Shown here: one piece after another, positions 1 to 8,659 of the stretch
Position numbering within the stretch: position 1 is the first letter of the stretch
Layout of the letters: every line of letters starts with the position of its first letter
From: JAJFUI01 sp039698035
GTDB lineage: Bacteria; Planctomycetota; Planctomycetia; Pirellulales; Thermoguttaceae
Length of the DNA stretch: 64,000 bases
Assembly (NCBI GenBank): GCA_039698035.1
Contig: JBDKSW010000011.1
Coordinates: forward strand, 248,001-312,000
Direction of reading: 5' to 3'
The notes under the pieces: model-generated
What the model was told of the DNA's origin: nothing
Databases searched by the model: none
Seen by the model: only the letters and a program-made list of their open reading frames with translations
Translations under genes and position numbers: made by a program

Positions 1-287
1 GGATGTTGGCGGCTCGTCCCATCTCGCTGTCGTTCAGCGAGTCGCGATCTGGCCCGTGGCTGCCGATCGGAAGCGGTTTAGAGAACACGGGCCGTTACGC
101 ATGGCCGATCGACAATCGCATTCCGCCGAAGGTGTTCTTACGGATCGAGGTGCGTGACGAGGCCGGCAACATGGCCGTTCACGAGTTGGCCGACCCCATC
201 CCGATTGATCAGTCGCGCCCGACGATTCGCATCCGCGACGTGCGGCCGCTGGGCGATTCCGGCGCCCGTTCGACCCTGTGGCGGTGA
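1..287 (+). CDS. C-terminal part of a secreted/surface protein of unknown function (5' end outside window)
   Basis: The reading frame is open from the left edge and stops at 287, so only the last ~95 residues are visible and the true start lies outside the window. The visible part reads like a beta-rich extracellular domain: alternating hydrophobic stretches, a segment LRIEVRDEAGNMAVHEL and a final block DQSRPTIRIRDVRPLG. This style is typical of Ig-like or fibronectin-like tail domains in planctomycete surface proteins, but no named family can be assigned. The gene converges on cinA, whose stop is at 318. No hairpin with a T-run was seen in the 30-base gap. Confidence 0.55.
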   Translation, partial: MLAARPISLSFSESRSGPWLPIGSGLENTGRYAWPIDNRIPPKVFLRIEVRDEAGNMAVHELADPIPIDQSRPTIRIRDVRPLGDSGARSTLWR

Positions 288-317
288 TCGACTGTCGCGG
301 ACCGTCGCAACGACCGC

Positions 318-1544
318 TCACGACTGCCTCGCAAGCAGCAGCGTCTGCCGGACAAAATCGAGCGACTGTTTGGCCAGGTAGATGTGTCGCAACTCGGGAT
401 GCAGGGCGAATGCGACGTGTTTCACCGCGACAGCCTCGTCCGACGCCAGGGCGATGGTGACCGACGGACCGGGAACCGCCGTATGCGTCGAATCGCTGGC
501 GATCGACGGCGACGGCGCCACGGCCAGCCCGAAATCCGTGCCGAAGCGCGTCCGGCATTCGGCGGCCAGCGCCTCGGCGGGCGAGTCAGGACGGCTCAGC
601 ACCAGCCCACCGCGATAGACGTCGCTTGATCCGTTGACGCCGGCAAGCCACTCGGCAAGCAACCCGCCCGTCGCGCCGTCGGCCGTGGCCAGCGTCCGGC
701 CGACCCCGCGCAACAGCCGAACCAGGGCGTCCTGCAACTGGTCATCCCCTTCGCTGTGGACGAGCGAGCCCAGGCAATCGTAAATGGCTGCGGCCGTTGG
801 CTCGATTGCCGCAACGCATTCGGCCTCGGATGCACCCTCGGCGGCGATTCGCAGCGTGACCGTTGCCTTGCTGGCCGTGATGCCCACGGTCGGTTGCCGA
901 CCGCGGCGAATCATGTCGGGCAGCATCGACTCGATCTGGCTTTCGCCGGCCCCGAAACAGTGAATCGTTCGACGCAGAACGACGCGGCGGTCGGGCCCGA
1001 CCATGGCAGCGATGACCGGAGCGACCGACTCGCGCCACATTTCCATCATCTCGGCCGGCACGCCAGGCAGGCAGAAGAAGCGACAGCCGCCCTCGGCTGG
1101 CCCATGCGAGCACGGCACTTCGAGGTCGATGCCGGGCGCTGTTCCGTGCGGATTCGGGATGACTCGGCTGCCGGCGGGAAACATGGCCTGGATTTCGTTC
1201 TGCGGCGGCATCTGCCGATGCAACCGCGTGAAGATGTCGCGCACGTGCCGGAGCGCGGCGGCATCCAACTGCAAGGGGCGACCGGTCGCCTCGCCAAGCG
1301 ACTGGCGCGTCAGGTCGTCGGCCGTGGGGCCAAGTCCGCCGGTGACCACAACCAGGTTGGCCCTCGCCATCGCATGGCGAAACACGTTGACGCATGGCTG
1401 CAACTCGTCACCGACGGTCGTGTGATAGAGCGTGCGAACGCCGAGGGCTTCGAGCCGTTGGGCGAGCCACTGCGAGTTCGTGTCGAGCATTTGCCCGCTG
1501 GTGATCTCATCGCCAATCGCGATGATCTCGGCATGAGTGGCCAT
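318..1544 (-). CDS. cinA: CinA-family protein (MoaB/Mog-like domain plus degenerate PncC-like C-terminus)
   Basis: 408 residues, normal CinA length. The N-terminal MoaB/Mog-like domain has IIAIGDEITSGQ at residues 7-18 and the hallmark VVTGGLGPTADDLT at 66-79, the nucleotide-binding region that hydrolyses ADP-ribose-type substrates in characterised CinA proteins. The C-terminal domain (about 265-408) aligns with the nicotinamide-mononucleotide deamidase PncC but is altered. The usual ESCTGG motif reads DGATGG near 289-294, and the usual YSNEAK segment reads LSRPDS near 316-321, so deamidase activity is doubtful. The gene starts 16 bases after the GH28-like gene stops on the same strand and may be co-transcribed with it. 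Family assignment is firm; loss of the second activity is inferred. Confidence 0.92.
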   Translation of the reverse strand: MATHAEIIAIGDEITSGQMLDTNSQWLAQRLEALGVRTLYHTTVGDELQPCVNVFRHAMARANLVVVTGGLGPTADDLTRQSLGEATGRPLQLDAAALRHVRDIFTRLHRQMPPQNEIQAMFPAGSRVIPNPHGTAPGIDLEVPCSHGPAEGGCRFFCLPGVPAEMMEMWRESVAPVIAAMVGPDRRVVLRRTIHCFGAGESQIESMLPDMIRRGRQPTVGITASKATVTLRIAAEGASEAECVAAIEPTAAAIYDCLGSLVHSEGDDQLQDALVRLLRGVGRTLATADGATGGLLAEWLAGVNGSSDVYRGGLVLSRPDSPAEALAAECRTRFGTDFGLAVAPSPSIASDSTHTAVPGPSVTIALASDEAVAVKHVAFALHPELRHIYLAKQSLDFVRQTLLLARQS

Positions 1545-1560
1545 CTTGGATGTCCCACGG

Positions 1561-2952
1561 CTATTTCGTGACGAACCGAACTCCCTCGACGTGTTTACCG
1601 ACGGTCACCGACGGGTTTTTCGCATCGACGGGAACACCGCGCAGCGACACCTTCTCGAATAGCACGCCGCGAACGTCGTGCGCCGCGTCCGCGCCGAGGA
1701 GTTGAATGGCATAGTTGCCCGGCGCGCCCTCGAGCGTGATGTTTCTGAACACGACATTGCGAATCAGCCCCGGCGATTTTTTGACCATATACTCGTTGAT
1801 CGTCGGACAAAGGCGGATCAGCTCGGGCTGTCGCTCACCACGGATGCGGACGTTCTCGACGGTGACATCTTCGAGACACATCTCCTCGCCCGGCTCCATT
1901 AGGATAAATGAGCAGGTGAAATGAAATACGTCTAAGTTCCGCAGCGTGATCTGGCTCATTGTGGACGCGCGGCTTTCGTGCCCCAACAAGAACACTCTGG
2001 CGCGATCGCTCCAAAGGATGCAATTCTCGACGCGAACACGCTCAATATTCGAGTTCGTCGACGGCAGCGTCTCCATCCCCTTTAGCGCGACACAGTCGTC
2101 GTCGCTACGGATGAAACAGTCGGTGATCAGCACATCCTGCGAGTTGCACGGATCGATGCCATCGTCGTTGGGAACGCGGGCGTTGCAGATTTTCACATTT
2201 CGAACGACCACGTTGCGACTATGTGTTGGCACGATCGTCCATTGCGGCGAGCCGCGGATCGTGATGCCCTCGACAAGCACGTCGTTTCCACGGATGTCGA
2301 TGCTGTTGCAAGGACCATGGCGCCAGGAATAGATCGAACCGTCAAGGACGCCGCGTCCACAAATGCGGATGTTCGAGCCGACGGCCTGGATCGCGCCCTG
2401 GACAACCGCGCCGCCGGCCAGATACACGGTCTGCCCGCTGGCGACGTCGATCTTTCCGGCCCGATGGACGCCTGGCCCGAAATAGCGAACATTCGGTCCC
2501 GGCTTGGGCGCATCGCGTTCCGTTGGGTTGGCAAACAACAGGAGCGGCCCGCGTTTTCCGTCCGGCTCGATGCTCAGCTTGCGAGGGCCATCGATGGCAA
2601 GCGTCAGCGTGTGTTCGTCCACGCGCGCGACATGAACCGCCGAGGACGCCGGGCGAACCACCACGTTCCGCAACGACTGTTTTGCCACGATGCGCACGGT
2701 CACAGGCCCGGACGTGTCAAAGCTGGCGAAGCTATAGGGTCCGCCGTGGTCCGATTGCGTGCCCGACAGGAATACGTCGAGCGTGCGGGCACGATAGACA
2801 TCGACCTTTTTTCCGTCGGCCAGCACTTCGTAGTCAGTGCTGAGCGTTTCGCCCTGCGGCGTGGGATAGATTACCACGTCGGCCACGGCCGTCATGGCGA
2901 TCAGCAGGAAGGCAACTATGGTCAGCACCGAACCAAGCGCGAGCTTCTTCAT
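1561..2952 (-). CDS. Secreted GH28-like right-handed beta-helix glycosidase (polygalacturonase-type)
   Basis: 463 residues with an N-terminal signal peptide (MKKLALGSVL start, hydrophobic to about residue 24). Residues 25-150 look like a small beta-sandwich. Residues 155-460 are a parallel beta-helix with many N-x-x-V/I-x-N turns. The GH28 catalytic signature is recognisable: PNDDGIDP at 261-268, SDDDCVALKG at 283-292 and LGHES near 323-327, matching the family NTD, DD and GH-G blocks. This suggests hydrolysis of a uronic-acid or related polysaccharide in the periplasm or outside the cell. The substrate cannot be predicted. GH49/dextranase-like enzymes share the two-domain layout and are the main alternative. 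cinA follows after 16 bases. Confidence 0.75.
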   Translation of the reverse strand: MKKLALGSVLTIVAFLLIAMTAVADVVIYPTPQGETLSTDYEVLADGKKVDVYRARTLDVFLSGTQSDHGGPYSFASFDTSGPVTVRIVAKQSLRNVVVRPASSAVHVARVDEHTLTLAIDGPRKLSIEPDGKRGPLLLFANPTERDAPKPGPNVRYFGPGVHRAGKIDVASGQTVYLAGGAVVQGAIQAVGSNIRICGRGVLDGSIYSWRHGPCNSIDIRGNDVLVEGITIRGSPQWTIVPTHSRNVVVRNVKICNARVPNDDGIDPCNSQDVLITDCFIRSDDDCVALKGMETLPSTNSNIERVRVENCILWSDRARVFLLGHESRASTMSQITLRNLDVFHFTCSFILMEPGEEMCLEDVTVENVRIRGERQPELIRLCPTINEYMVKKSPGLIRNVVFRNITLEGAPGNYAIQLLGADAAHDVRGVLFEKVSLRGVPVDAKNPSVTVGKHVEGVRFVTK

Positions 2953-3063
2953 GAGGTGGGACCTTTTTTTAGGCGGGACCGGTCATGATACCAACCCAGA
3001 TGGCAGCCCGCAAGCATTTAGCCACGGCGAGGGGGCAGTGCGACGGATGGCGGCCACGGAAGA

Positions 3064-4470
3064 TTACTCGCGCGGCCCCACGAGCGACGCGACGGCAAGA
3101 CGCCCGCTGCGAATCGCGCCTTCCATCGTGGCGGGCCAGCCGGTGGCCGTCCAGTCGCCAGCCAGCGCGAGGTTCGCCATCGCCCCCTGTTGCGAAGGGC
3201 GGAACCGGTCCACGCCAGGCCGCATCGAGAACAGAGCCTTGGGCTGCGCGATCACTCGGCCATGCACGAGCCGCGCGCTGCGGGCTGTGGGCCAGATCGA
3301 TTTCAACTCGTCGCAAACGTCGGTCAACCACGCATCGTGTTTCCGCGGGGCAAGTCGGTGCGATGCGCTGATGACCACTTGGCAATGCTGATGTCCCGCC
3401 TCCCCCAATGCCTTGGGAAGATGGTCGGAATGGGGGCAACCCGGTCGCCTTTCTCCCTCCGGGACATGACAGAACTCTCGTGTCCCACGGTCGGCAAAAA
3501 CCCATTGACTCAGACGACCGACCAGCACGGCGTGGGATACGGGAATTGTCGGCCGGTCGAACCAGAGGTGGACCGCCGTGATGGCGGCCGGCTGAAGCCG
3601 CGACGCGTTCGCAACGGCGGCCGAATCGGACGGCAGGAGCCGGCCGGCACGATGCCACGGGACGGCCACGACAAGCCGCTCGAACGATCGGCGCGTGCCG
3701 TCGTGCAACACAAGCGTCTGTCCCGAGGCCACATCGCCTTGGACCGATTGGACCGCCGCGCCAAGATGCACCTGAACCGCATGGGTCGTCAGCCAAGCAA
3801 CAAGCCGGTCGTGAAAGATCCGTCGAAGCGGCCTGTTCGGCAACCACACTTCACTCGCACGTCGGGACGCCACAAAACCCTGGCGAAACACGTGCCTGGC
3901 GGCGGCCAACGACGCATGATCCACCGTCTCTCCCAGCGCGCTATCGAGCACCACGGACCAGAATCCCTGAACCGCCTGCCGCGATTGCCCTCTGCGACGG
4001 AGCCACGCGCCGATGGTCTCCTCTTCCTCTGAGAGAGAATGAGATTGAGGACCGCCACGGTTCGCCAAGCAATGCAACGCCCGCACGATCGACCATCGCT
4101 CGCCGAGCGAAAGGTACTTCAGTCGCAGGAAGGCCGGCAACAGGTGCAGCGGAGAAGGCAACCAACGGCAGCCGGCCACATCGCACTGACGGCCGTCGGG
4201 CCCGATGCAATGCAGGGGGCCTGCCGGCGCGAAGCAGTCGACAATGTCCGTGCGGCGGCAAAAGTCGAAAAACTCGGTGCAGCAGCCCATCGCCACATGA
4301 GGGCAAGCGTCGATCCACTGGCCCGTCTTCGAGTCCCGCAACGAGCTGGCCCGGCCGCCGAGAAATCGCGTCTGCTCGAAGAGTTCGACGCGGTGGCCGT
4401 GGGCGACGGCCTCGACCGCGGCCGCGATTCCGGCCAATCCGCCGCCGACAATCGCTAGCGTGGGGCTCAT
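3064..4470 (-). CDS. hpnE: HpnE, FAD-dependent hydroxysqualene dehydroxylase
   Basis: 468 residues from the ATG at 4470, chosen because it begins directly with the FAD-binding Rossmann motif (MSPTLAIVGGGLAGIAAAVE) and overlaps the hpnD stop in a classic ATGA arrangement. The longer in-frame extension upstream has no domain and lies inside hpnD. The protein belongs to the phytoene-desaturase/amine-oxidase flavoproteins. The second FAD segment (GGRASS) follows the first beta-alpha-beta unit, and the C-terminal LALAGDWTATGWPATMEGA block is the usual FAD-contacting end. HpnE reduces hydroxysqualene to squalene, the last step of the HpnCDE route from farnesyl diphosphate. It is the third gene of the hpnC-hpnD-hpnE operon. 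The product may feed hopanoids, sterols or C30 carotenoids; no downstream gene is present here to decide. Confidence 0.9.
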   Translation of the reverse strand: MSPTLAIVGGGLAGIAAAVEAVAHGHRVELFEQTRFLGGRASSLRDSKTGQWIDACPHVAMGCCTEFFDFCRRTDIVDCFAPAGPLHCIGPDGRQCDVAGCRWLPSPLHLLPAFLRLKYLSLGERWSIVRALHCLANRGGPQSHSLSEEEETIGAWLRRRGQSRQAVQGFWSVVLDSALGETVDHASLAAARHVFRQGFVASRRASEVWLPNRPLRRIFHDRLVAWLTTHAVQVHLGAAVQSVQGDVASGQTLVLHDGTRRSFERLVVAVPWHRAGRLLPSDSAAVANASRLQPAAITAVHLWFDRPTIPVSHAVLVGRLSQWVFADRGTREFCHVPEGERRPGCPHSDHLPKALGEAGHQHCQVVISASHRLAPRKHDAWLTDVCDELKSIWPTARSARLVHGRVIAQPKALFSMRPGVDRFRPSQQGAMANLALAGDWTATGWPATMEGAIRSGRLAVASLVGPRE

Positions 4471-5378
4471 CGCAGCGAGTCCTTCCGCGGCGGCAGCACG
4501 GCCCAACGGGCCAGCAGCAGCAATTTCCAAAGACGGCCCACCTGAACACGACGACGGAGAACGACGTCCGGCCGCCGTGCGATCTCGCGCAAGAGGCAGT
4601 GATACGTGGCCATCAACGCCCCGAAAATGCGGCGGCCGGAGGGGGCGAGCCAATCGATCAGTTCGGCCGCCTCGGCATAGGCCCGCTCGGCCCGCGCGAC
4701 CTCGAAGGCCATCAACTCGCGGAACGGCCGGTCCGCAACGCCGCGCGGCAAAGCGTCGGGCGAGCAGTTGAACCGTTGCAGATCCTCGGTCGGCAAGTAG
4801 ATGCGGCCCAGCGCGGCATCTTCTTTCACGTCGCGCAGAATGTTCGTCAATTGCAGGGCGATGCCTGCCTGGCGAGCCGGCTCAAAGGCCTCATCGCCGC
4901 GAAAACCCCAGATGTGGATGCAGCACAGCCCGACGGCCGAGGCCACGCGCTCGCAGTACTGTTGCAACTCGTCGAACGTCTCGTACCGCCGACCGTCGAT
5001 GTCCATCGCGACGCCGTCGATCGCGGCGAAGAGGTGTTCGTGCGGGATGTTGAACTGTCGGACCGTGTCGGCCAGCGCCGGCAGGATGAGGTCGCCTGGA
5101 GAGCCCGGCGTCTCGTCGGCCACGACATGGGCGTTGCCGCCGAGGGCCTCCTCCAGTTCGGAACGCCAACGGTCCAGCGACTCGCGCCGCGAAGGCGCTT
5201 CCAGGGGATTGTCGGCCAGATCGTCCGTGTGACGCATGAAGGCGTAGAGCGCCCACATGGCCTTGCGTTGCGAACGCGGGAGCAGAAGAAAGCCCGCATG
5301 GAAGCTCGATCCGGCCTGACGGCTGAGACGCCGGCAGTGGGCGTAGCTCGCATCGATGGCATGGCGATTCATGGTCAT
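4467..5378 (-). CDS. hpnD: HpnD, presqualene diphosphate synthase
   Basis: 303 residues from the ATG at 5378; a second ATG two codons later is also possible. The open frame extends further upstream into hpnC but carries no homologous sequence there. The protein is a squalene/phytoene synthase-family trans-isoprenyl enzyme. The first aspartate-rich motif is MRHTDDLADN, which binds diphosphate through magnesium, and the second is QLTNILRDVKEDA. HpnD condenses two farnesyl diphosphates to presqualene diphosphate, which HpnC then converts to hydroxysqualene. It lies between hpnC (53-base gap) and hpnE (4-base ATGA overlap), so translation of hpnE is probably coupled to it. No strong ribosome binding site was seen before the start. 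Confidence 0.9.
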   Translation of the reverse strand: MTMNRHAIDASYAHCRRLSRQAGSSFHAGFLLLPRSQRKAMWALYAFMRHTDDLADNPLEAPSRRESLDRWRSELEEALGGNAHVVADETPGSPGDLILPALADTVRQFNIPHEHLFAAIDGVAMDIDGRRYETFDELQQYCERVASAVGLCCIHIWGFRGDEAFEPARQAGIALQLTNILRDVKEDAALGRIYLPTEDLQRFNCSPDALPRGVADRPFRELMAFEVARAERAYAEAAELIDWLAPSGRRIFGALMATYHCLLREIARRPDVVLRRRVQVGRLWKLLLLARWAVLPPRKDSLR

Positions 5379-5430
5379 TTGCGGAAGTTCGCCTTGAGCT
5401 TCACCGTTCGTCGAACCAACATGGATGGCA

Positions 5431-6363
5431 TCACGCGGGGCATGACGAGCTCGCATGCCCCGCTGGCAGCCTCCACCAGCAGCCGGCCGCCAGCCGAAGC
5501 TTGCAAAGCTTGGAAACGGTGGGACGCTTCGACCAGACATCGTACCGCTGTCGGCGAATGGCTTGCAAGATGGCCATTCCCCCGGCGGCAAACAGGGCCA
5601 CAGGCAGCCGCAGGCCCTTCGGCATCATGGCCGCCAGGGGCGTGCCAGCCCGGAGCCAAATCTCGGCCTCGTCCACCTGCGCGGCCAGCAACTGCCGGAA
5701 TGCCTCGTTGCACTGCCGGCGGCGGAAATGGTCGTCGCCGTAGCCGAAACGACGGCAAGCCGTGCGGGGCAGGTAGATGCGGCCCCGGTCTAAGTCGTTG
5801 GCCACGTCCTGGCAGAAGTTGGCCAGTTGCAGCCCCGTGCAGATCGCGTCAGCCAGAGGCGTGCGGTCCTCCGTATGGCAACGGCCGAGGTGAAGCACGA
5901 GCCGCCCCACCGGATTGGCCGACCGTCGGCAGTAGTCCAGCACATCGTCCGACGTTTCGTAGCGTGTCACGCGCTGATCTTGCCGAAAGGCGTCCAACAG
6001 GTCGCGGAACGGGTCGGCCGGAATCTGAAACTGGGCGATCGTTTCTCGCAGCGCCACGAACACCGGATGGACGGCCCGACCCGCGTAGCACTCCGTGAGT
6101 TGCGTTTCCCACCACGCCAGCAGGGCCAAAGCCTGTTGGGGATCGCCCGTCTCGTCGGCCAAGTCGTCGGCCCAGCGACAATAGGCGTAGATGTTGGCGA
6201 CATGCTGCCAAAGCAGCCGGGGCAGCAACAACCGGCTGACGACCGTGAAGTTCTCGTAGTGTCTGGCGGCCAGCCGTCGGCAGTGGCGACGACTTTCGTC
6301 GAGCGTCGGCACATGGGCGGATGCGGCTTCGGGGCCGTAGCGTTTCAGATCGTCGGCAAACAT
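5431..6363 (-). CDS. hpnC: HpnC, hydroxysqualene synthase
   Basis: 310 residues. Squalene/phytoene synthase family: YCRWADDLADE forms the first Asp-rich motif and GLQLANFCQDVANDLDRG the second. HpnC converts presqualene diphosphate to hydroxysqualene. It is the first gene of the hpnC-hpnD-hpnE operon on the minus strand and diverges from ispH, with 84 bases between the start codons. This places squalene synthesis beside the last enzyme that makes its isoprenoid precursors. HpnC and HpnD are paralogues. The assignment here relies on operon order and on the VSRLLLP/NFTVVS N-terminal block typical of HpnC rather than on an alignment. Confidence 0.88.
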   Translation of the reverse strand: MFADDLKRYGPEAASAHVPTLDESRRHCRRLAARHYENFTVVSRLLLPRLLWQHVANIYAYCRWADDLADETGDPQQALALLAWWETQLTECYAGRAVHPVFVALRETIAQFQIPADPFRDLLDAFRQDQRVTRYETSDDVLDYCRRSANPVGRLVLHLGRCHTEDRTPLADAICTGLQLANFCQDVANDLDRGRIYLPRTACRRFGYGDDHFRRRQCNEAFRQLLAAQVDEAEIWLRAGTPLAAMMPKGLRLPVALFAAGGMAILQAIRRQRYDVWSKRPTVSKLCKLRLAAGCWWRLPAGHASSSCPA

Positions 6364-6395
6364 GGATGACAGGCCCGATCGGCTGGGTCGCTTCC

Positions 6396-6424
6396 TTGTG
6401 GCATTCGGCTTGCCCCATTATGAT
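6396..6424 (+). promoter_or_regulatory. Candidate promoter for ispH
   Basis: A -35-like TTGTGG at 6396-6401 and a -10-like TATGAT at 6419-6424 are separated by 17 bases, 24 bases upstream of the ispH ATG. The -10 matches consensus at five of six positions; the -35 matches only in TTG. It lies in the 84-base divergent region shared with hpnC. Confidence 0.4.
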
Positions 6425-6447
6425 GTGTTGTTGCGAGCGAGGGAACC

Positions 6448-7362
6448 ATGCGGATCATTCTGGCCCGACCGCGGGGGTTTTGCGCGGGCGTCAACGTGGC
6501 CATCGAGGCCCTGGAGGCAGCGGTGGCTGCCTACGGCACCCCGTTGTACGTCTATCACGAGATCGTTCACAACAAGTGGGTGGTCGAGCGGTTCCGCCGG
6601 CAAGGCGTCGTTTTTGTCAACGCGTTGGCCGAGGCGCCTGAAGGCGCTCACCTGCTTTATTCGGCACACGGCGTCGCGCCAGCCATTCGGGCCGAGGCCG
6701 CCCGACGGCGGCTGAAAACGATCGACGCCACCTGCCCATTGGTCACCAAGGTCCATCGCGAAGCCATCCGCTTCGCGCAACGAGGCTGCACGGTGCTACT
6801 CATCGGTCATCCGGGCCATGACGAGGTGGTGGGCACGATGGGCGAAGCTCCGGCCTCGATCCGGCTGGTCGAAACGGTGGCCGACATCGACCGCGTCGAG
6901 GTCCCGGACACCGCTAAAGTCGCCTATGTCACCCAAACCACGCTTTCTCTCAGCGATGCGTCGCGGATCATCGAACGCCTGCGGCAACGATTTCCCGATG
7001 CCGCGGGCCCCCCGCACGACGACATCTGCTATGCTACTCAGAATCGGCAAGAGGCCGTCCGGCTGTTGGCCCCAGGCTGCGACCGGGCGCTGGTCGTCGG
7101 CAGCCGAAATAGCTCGAACAGCCGGCGGCTCAAGGAGTTGGCCCAATCGTGCGGCGTTCCGGCCATGTTGATCGACGGGCCGGGCGACATCGATCTGGCC
7201 TGGTTCACCGGGCAGGAGACGGTTCTCGTAACGGCCGGCGCCAGCGCCCCCGAGTCGTTGGTGCAGGAGTGCGTGAGCTTGTTGCAGGAGCGTTTTGCCG
7301 CCTCGATCGAGACGGGCGGTTTTTGTGACGAGCAGGTGCGGTTTCCGTTGCCGAAAATATAG
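6448..7362 (+). CDS. ispH: IspH, 4-hydroxy-3-methylbut-2-enyl diphosphate reductase
   Basis: 304 residues. The last enzyme of the MEP pathway, an iron-sulfur protein that makes IPP and DMAPP. The three conserved cluster cysteines are present: Cys12 in RGFCAGV, Cys96 in DATCPLV and Cys194 in DDICYATQNRQ. Also visible are the substrate-binding AHGV (near 73-76), GHPGHDEVVGT (120-130) with its conserved Glu, and the serine/asparagine-rich RNSSNSRRL motif. A GAGGG Shine-Dalgarno sequence sits just before the ATG. It diverges from the hpnC squalene operon, so isoprenoid precursor supply and squalene synthesis share one short regulatory region. Confidence 0.97.
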   Translation: MRIILARPRGFCAGVNVAIEALEAAVAAYGTPLYVYHEIVHNKWVVERFRRQGVVFVNALAEAPEGAHLLYSAHGVAPAIRAEAARRRLKTIDATCPLVTKVHREAIRFAQRGCTVLLIGHPGHDEVVGTMGEAPASIRLVETVADIDRVEVPDTAKVAYVTQTTLSLSDASRIIERLRQRFPDAAGPPHDDICYATQNRQEAVRLLAPGCDRALVVGSRNSSNSRRLKELAQSCGVPAMLIDGPGDIDLAWFTGQETVLVTAGASAPESLVQECVSLLQERFAASIETGGFCDEQVRFPLPKI

Positions 7363-7420
7363 CCGACCACCGGCGTCCAAAACGAAAACCACTCGCCAGG
7401 CTGAAGGACGTGAGGCCCTC

Positions 7421-8470
7421 ATGAAAATCCACGACTTGGAACTCTATCTGGTCGATGTTGGCCGCGGCGGTCCGTCAAGCGGAGGTCGCCGACTGCTTGT
7501 CCGCGTCAAGGGCGCGCGAGGGCTGGACGGCTGGGGCGAAGCCGGAGTGCCGTGGCGCACGGCCGAGCTTGCCGGCCGACGCGAGGCCCTGCTGGCCGTG
7601 TTGGCGGGCCGGAGCATTTACGACATCGAGGAGCTTCACGAAATCGAATCGCTCACGCCGGCGCCGCTGCGGTCGGCCGTCGAAATGGCTGTCTGGGACC
7701 TGCTGGGCCACGCGCTGCGACAGCCGCTCTGCAACCTTTGGGGTGGATATTATCGCCGACGCATTCCGGTCTCTGTTCGATTGACCGGCTGCCGCCCCAA
7801 GTCGTCCGCCCAGGTCTCGCGCGAACTCGCCGACCAGGGCTTTCACACGCAAACCGTGGTGACCGATGGCCGCCCCGACGACGACATCAAGGTGCTGGCC
7901 GCCATCCGAGAGCTCGTCGGCGATCGGATCGAGCTGCGATGGGACGGTCGCAACCGTTTCGACATGGAGACGGCCCAGGAACTGTGCGCCGAACTGGAAC
8001 AACAGCGGGTCGAACTCGCCATCGATCCGCTCAATTCGCAGGAATTGAAACCGATGGCCCAGCTTGGGCGGCAGACCAACGTTCCGCTTTGCGCGTGGCG
8101 TACGCTCCGCGCGCCGAGCGATGTGCTGGCAACCGTGCGCTGCAACGCGGCCCCGTTCGCCGTCATCGACCTCGACCAGGTGGGCGGCATTGTTCCAGCC
8201 AGGGCGTGCGCGGCCATCGCCGCCGCGGCCGGTGTGACGCCCCTGCTGGGCGGCGTGCCGTCGCTTGGAATCGCCACGGCCGCCATGCTCCATCTGGCCG
8301 CCGCCACCACCGCTTTCTCGGCCGCCAACGAAATGGCCGCCGGTCAAACGCGAGACACGGTCCTCGGCGACTCCTTGGAAATCACGGGCGGCATGATCGC
8401 CGTGCCAGAGGGCCATGGCCTGGGCGTCACGGTCGATCGGGCCAAGCTGGAACGCCGCCAGCCGGCCTAG
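7421..8470 (+). CDS. Enolase-superfamily (mandelate racemase/muconate-lactonizing type) protein lacking key catalytic residues
   Basis: 349 residues from the ATG at 7421, preceded by GAAGGACGTGAGG. The fold signature is clear: an N-terminal capping domain with WGEAGVPWRTAE and SAVEMAVWDLLG at about 86-95, then a TIM barrel with LRWDGRNRF (Asp175 as first metal ligand) and a C-terminal PEGHGLGVTVD. Active-site residues are missing. The usual K-x-K after a G-F motif reads GFHTQTVV at 140-147. The third metal ligand, normally in an ADES-type strand, reads LCAWRTL at 223-229. The second ligand is Asp (IDPL) instead of Glu. It may be catalytically dead or use different chemistry. Function unknown; not obviously part of the ispH transcript's pathway. 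Confidence 0.75.
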   Translation: MKIHDLELYLVDVGRGGPSSGGRRLLVRVKGARGLDGWGEAGVPWRTAELAGRREALLAVLAGRSIYDIEELHEIESLTPAPLRSAVEMAVWDLLGHALRQPLCNLWGGYYRRRIPVSVRLTGCRPKSSAQVSRELADQGFHTQTVVTDGRPDDDIKVLAAIRELVGDRIELRWDGRNRFDMETAQELCAELEQQRVELAIDPLNSQELKPMAQLGRQTNVPLCAWRTLRAPSDVLATVRCNAAPFAVIDLDQVGGIVPARACAAIAAAAGVTPLLGGVPSLGIATAAMLHLAAATTAFSAANEMAAGQTRDTVLGDSLEITGGMIAVPEGHGLGVTVDRAKLERRQPA

Positions 8471-8615
8471 CGGCTCCAGCAGAGTGATGCTTTGGGCCGG
8501 ACGCCCGATGACCGTAATTCGAGGGTCACGGGCCGAAACGCCGCGATAACAATCGCGCAGCGGTGTCGTGTCAAGTGACAAGCAAGCCGATCTGGTGTCA
8601 TTGGGCGGCCACGGC

Positions 8616-8621
8616 TAGAAT
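8616..8621 (+). promoter_or_regulatory. Candidate -10 element upstream of the AsmA-like gene
   Basis: TAGAAT lies 38 bases before the ATG at 8660. No convincing -35 hexamer was found at the right distance. A strong GGAGG Shine-Dalgarno sequence (about 8647-8651) precedes the start codon. The rest of the 189-base gap after the enolase-like gene shows nothing else. Confidence 0.3.
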
Positions 8622-8659
8622 CGGCCACGCCCTATTCTCTGGAACCGGAGGCGAGTGTC

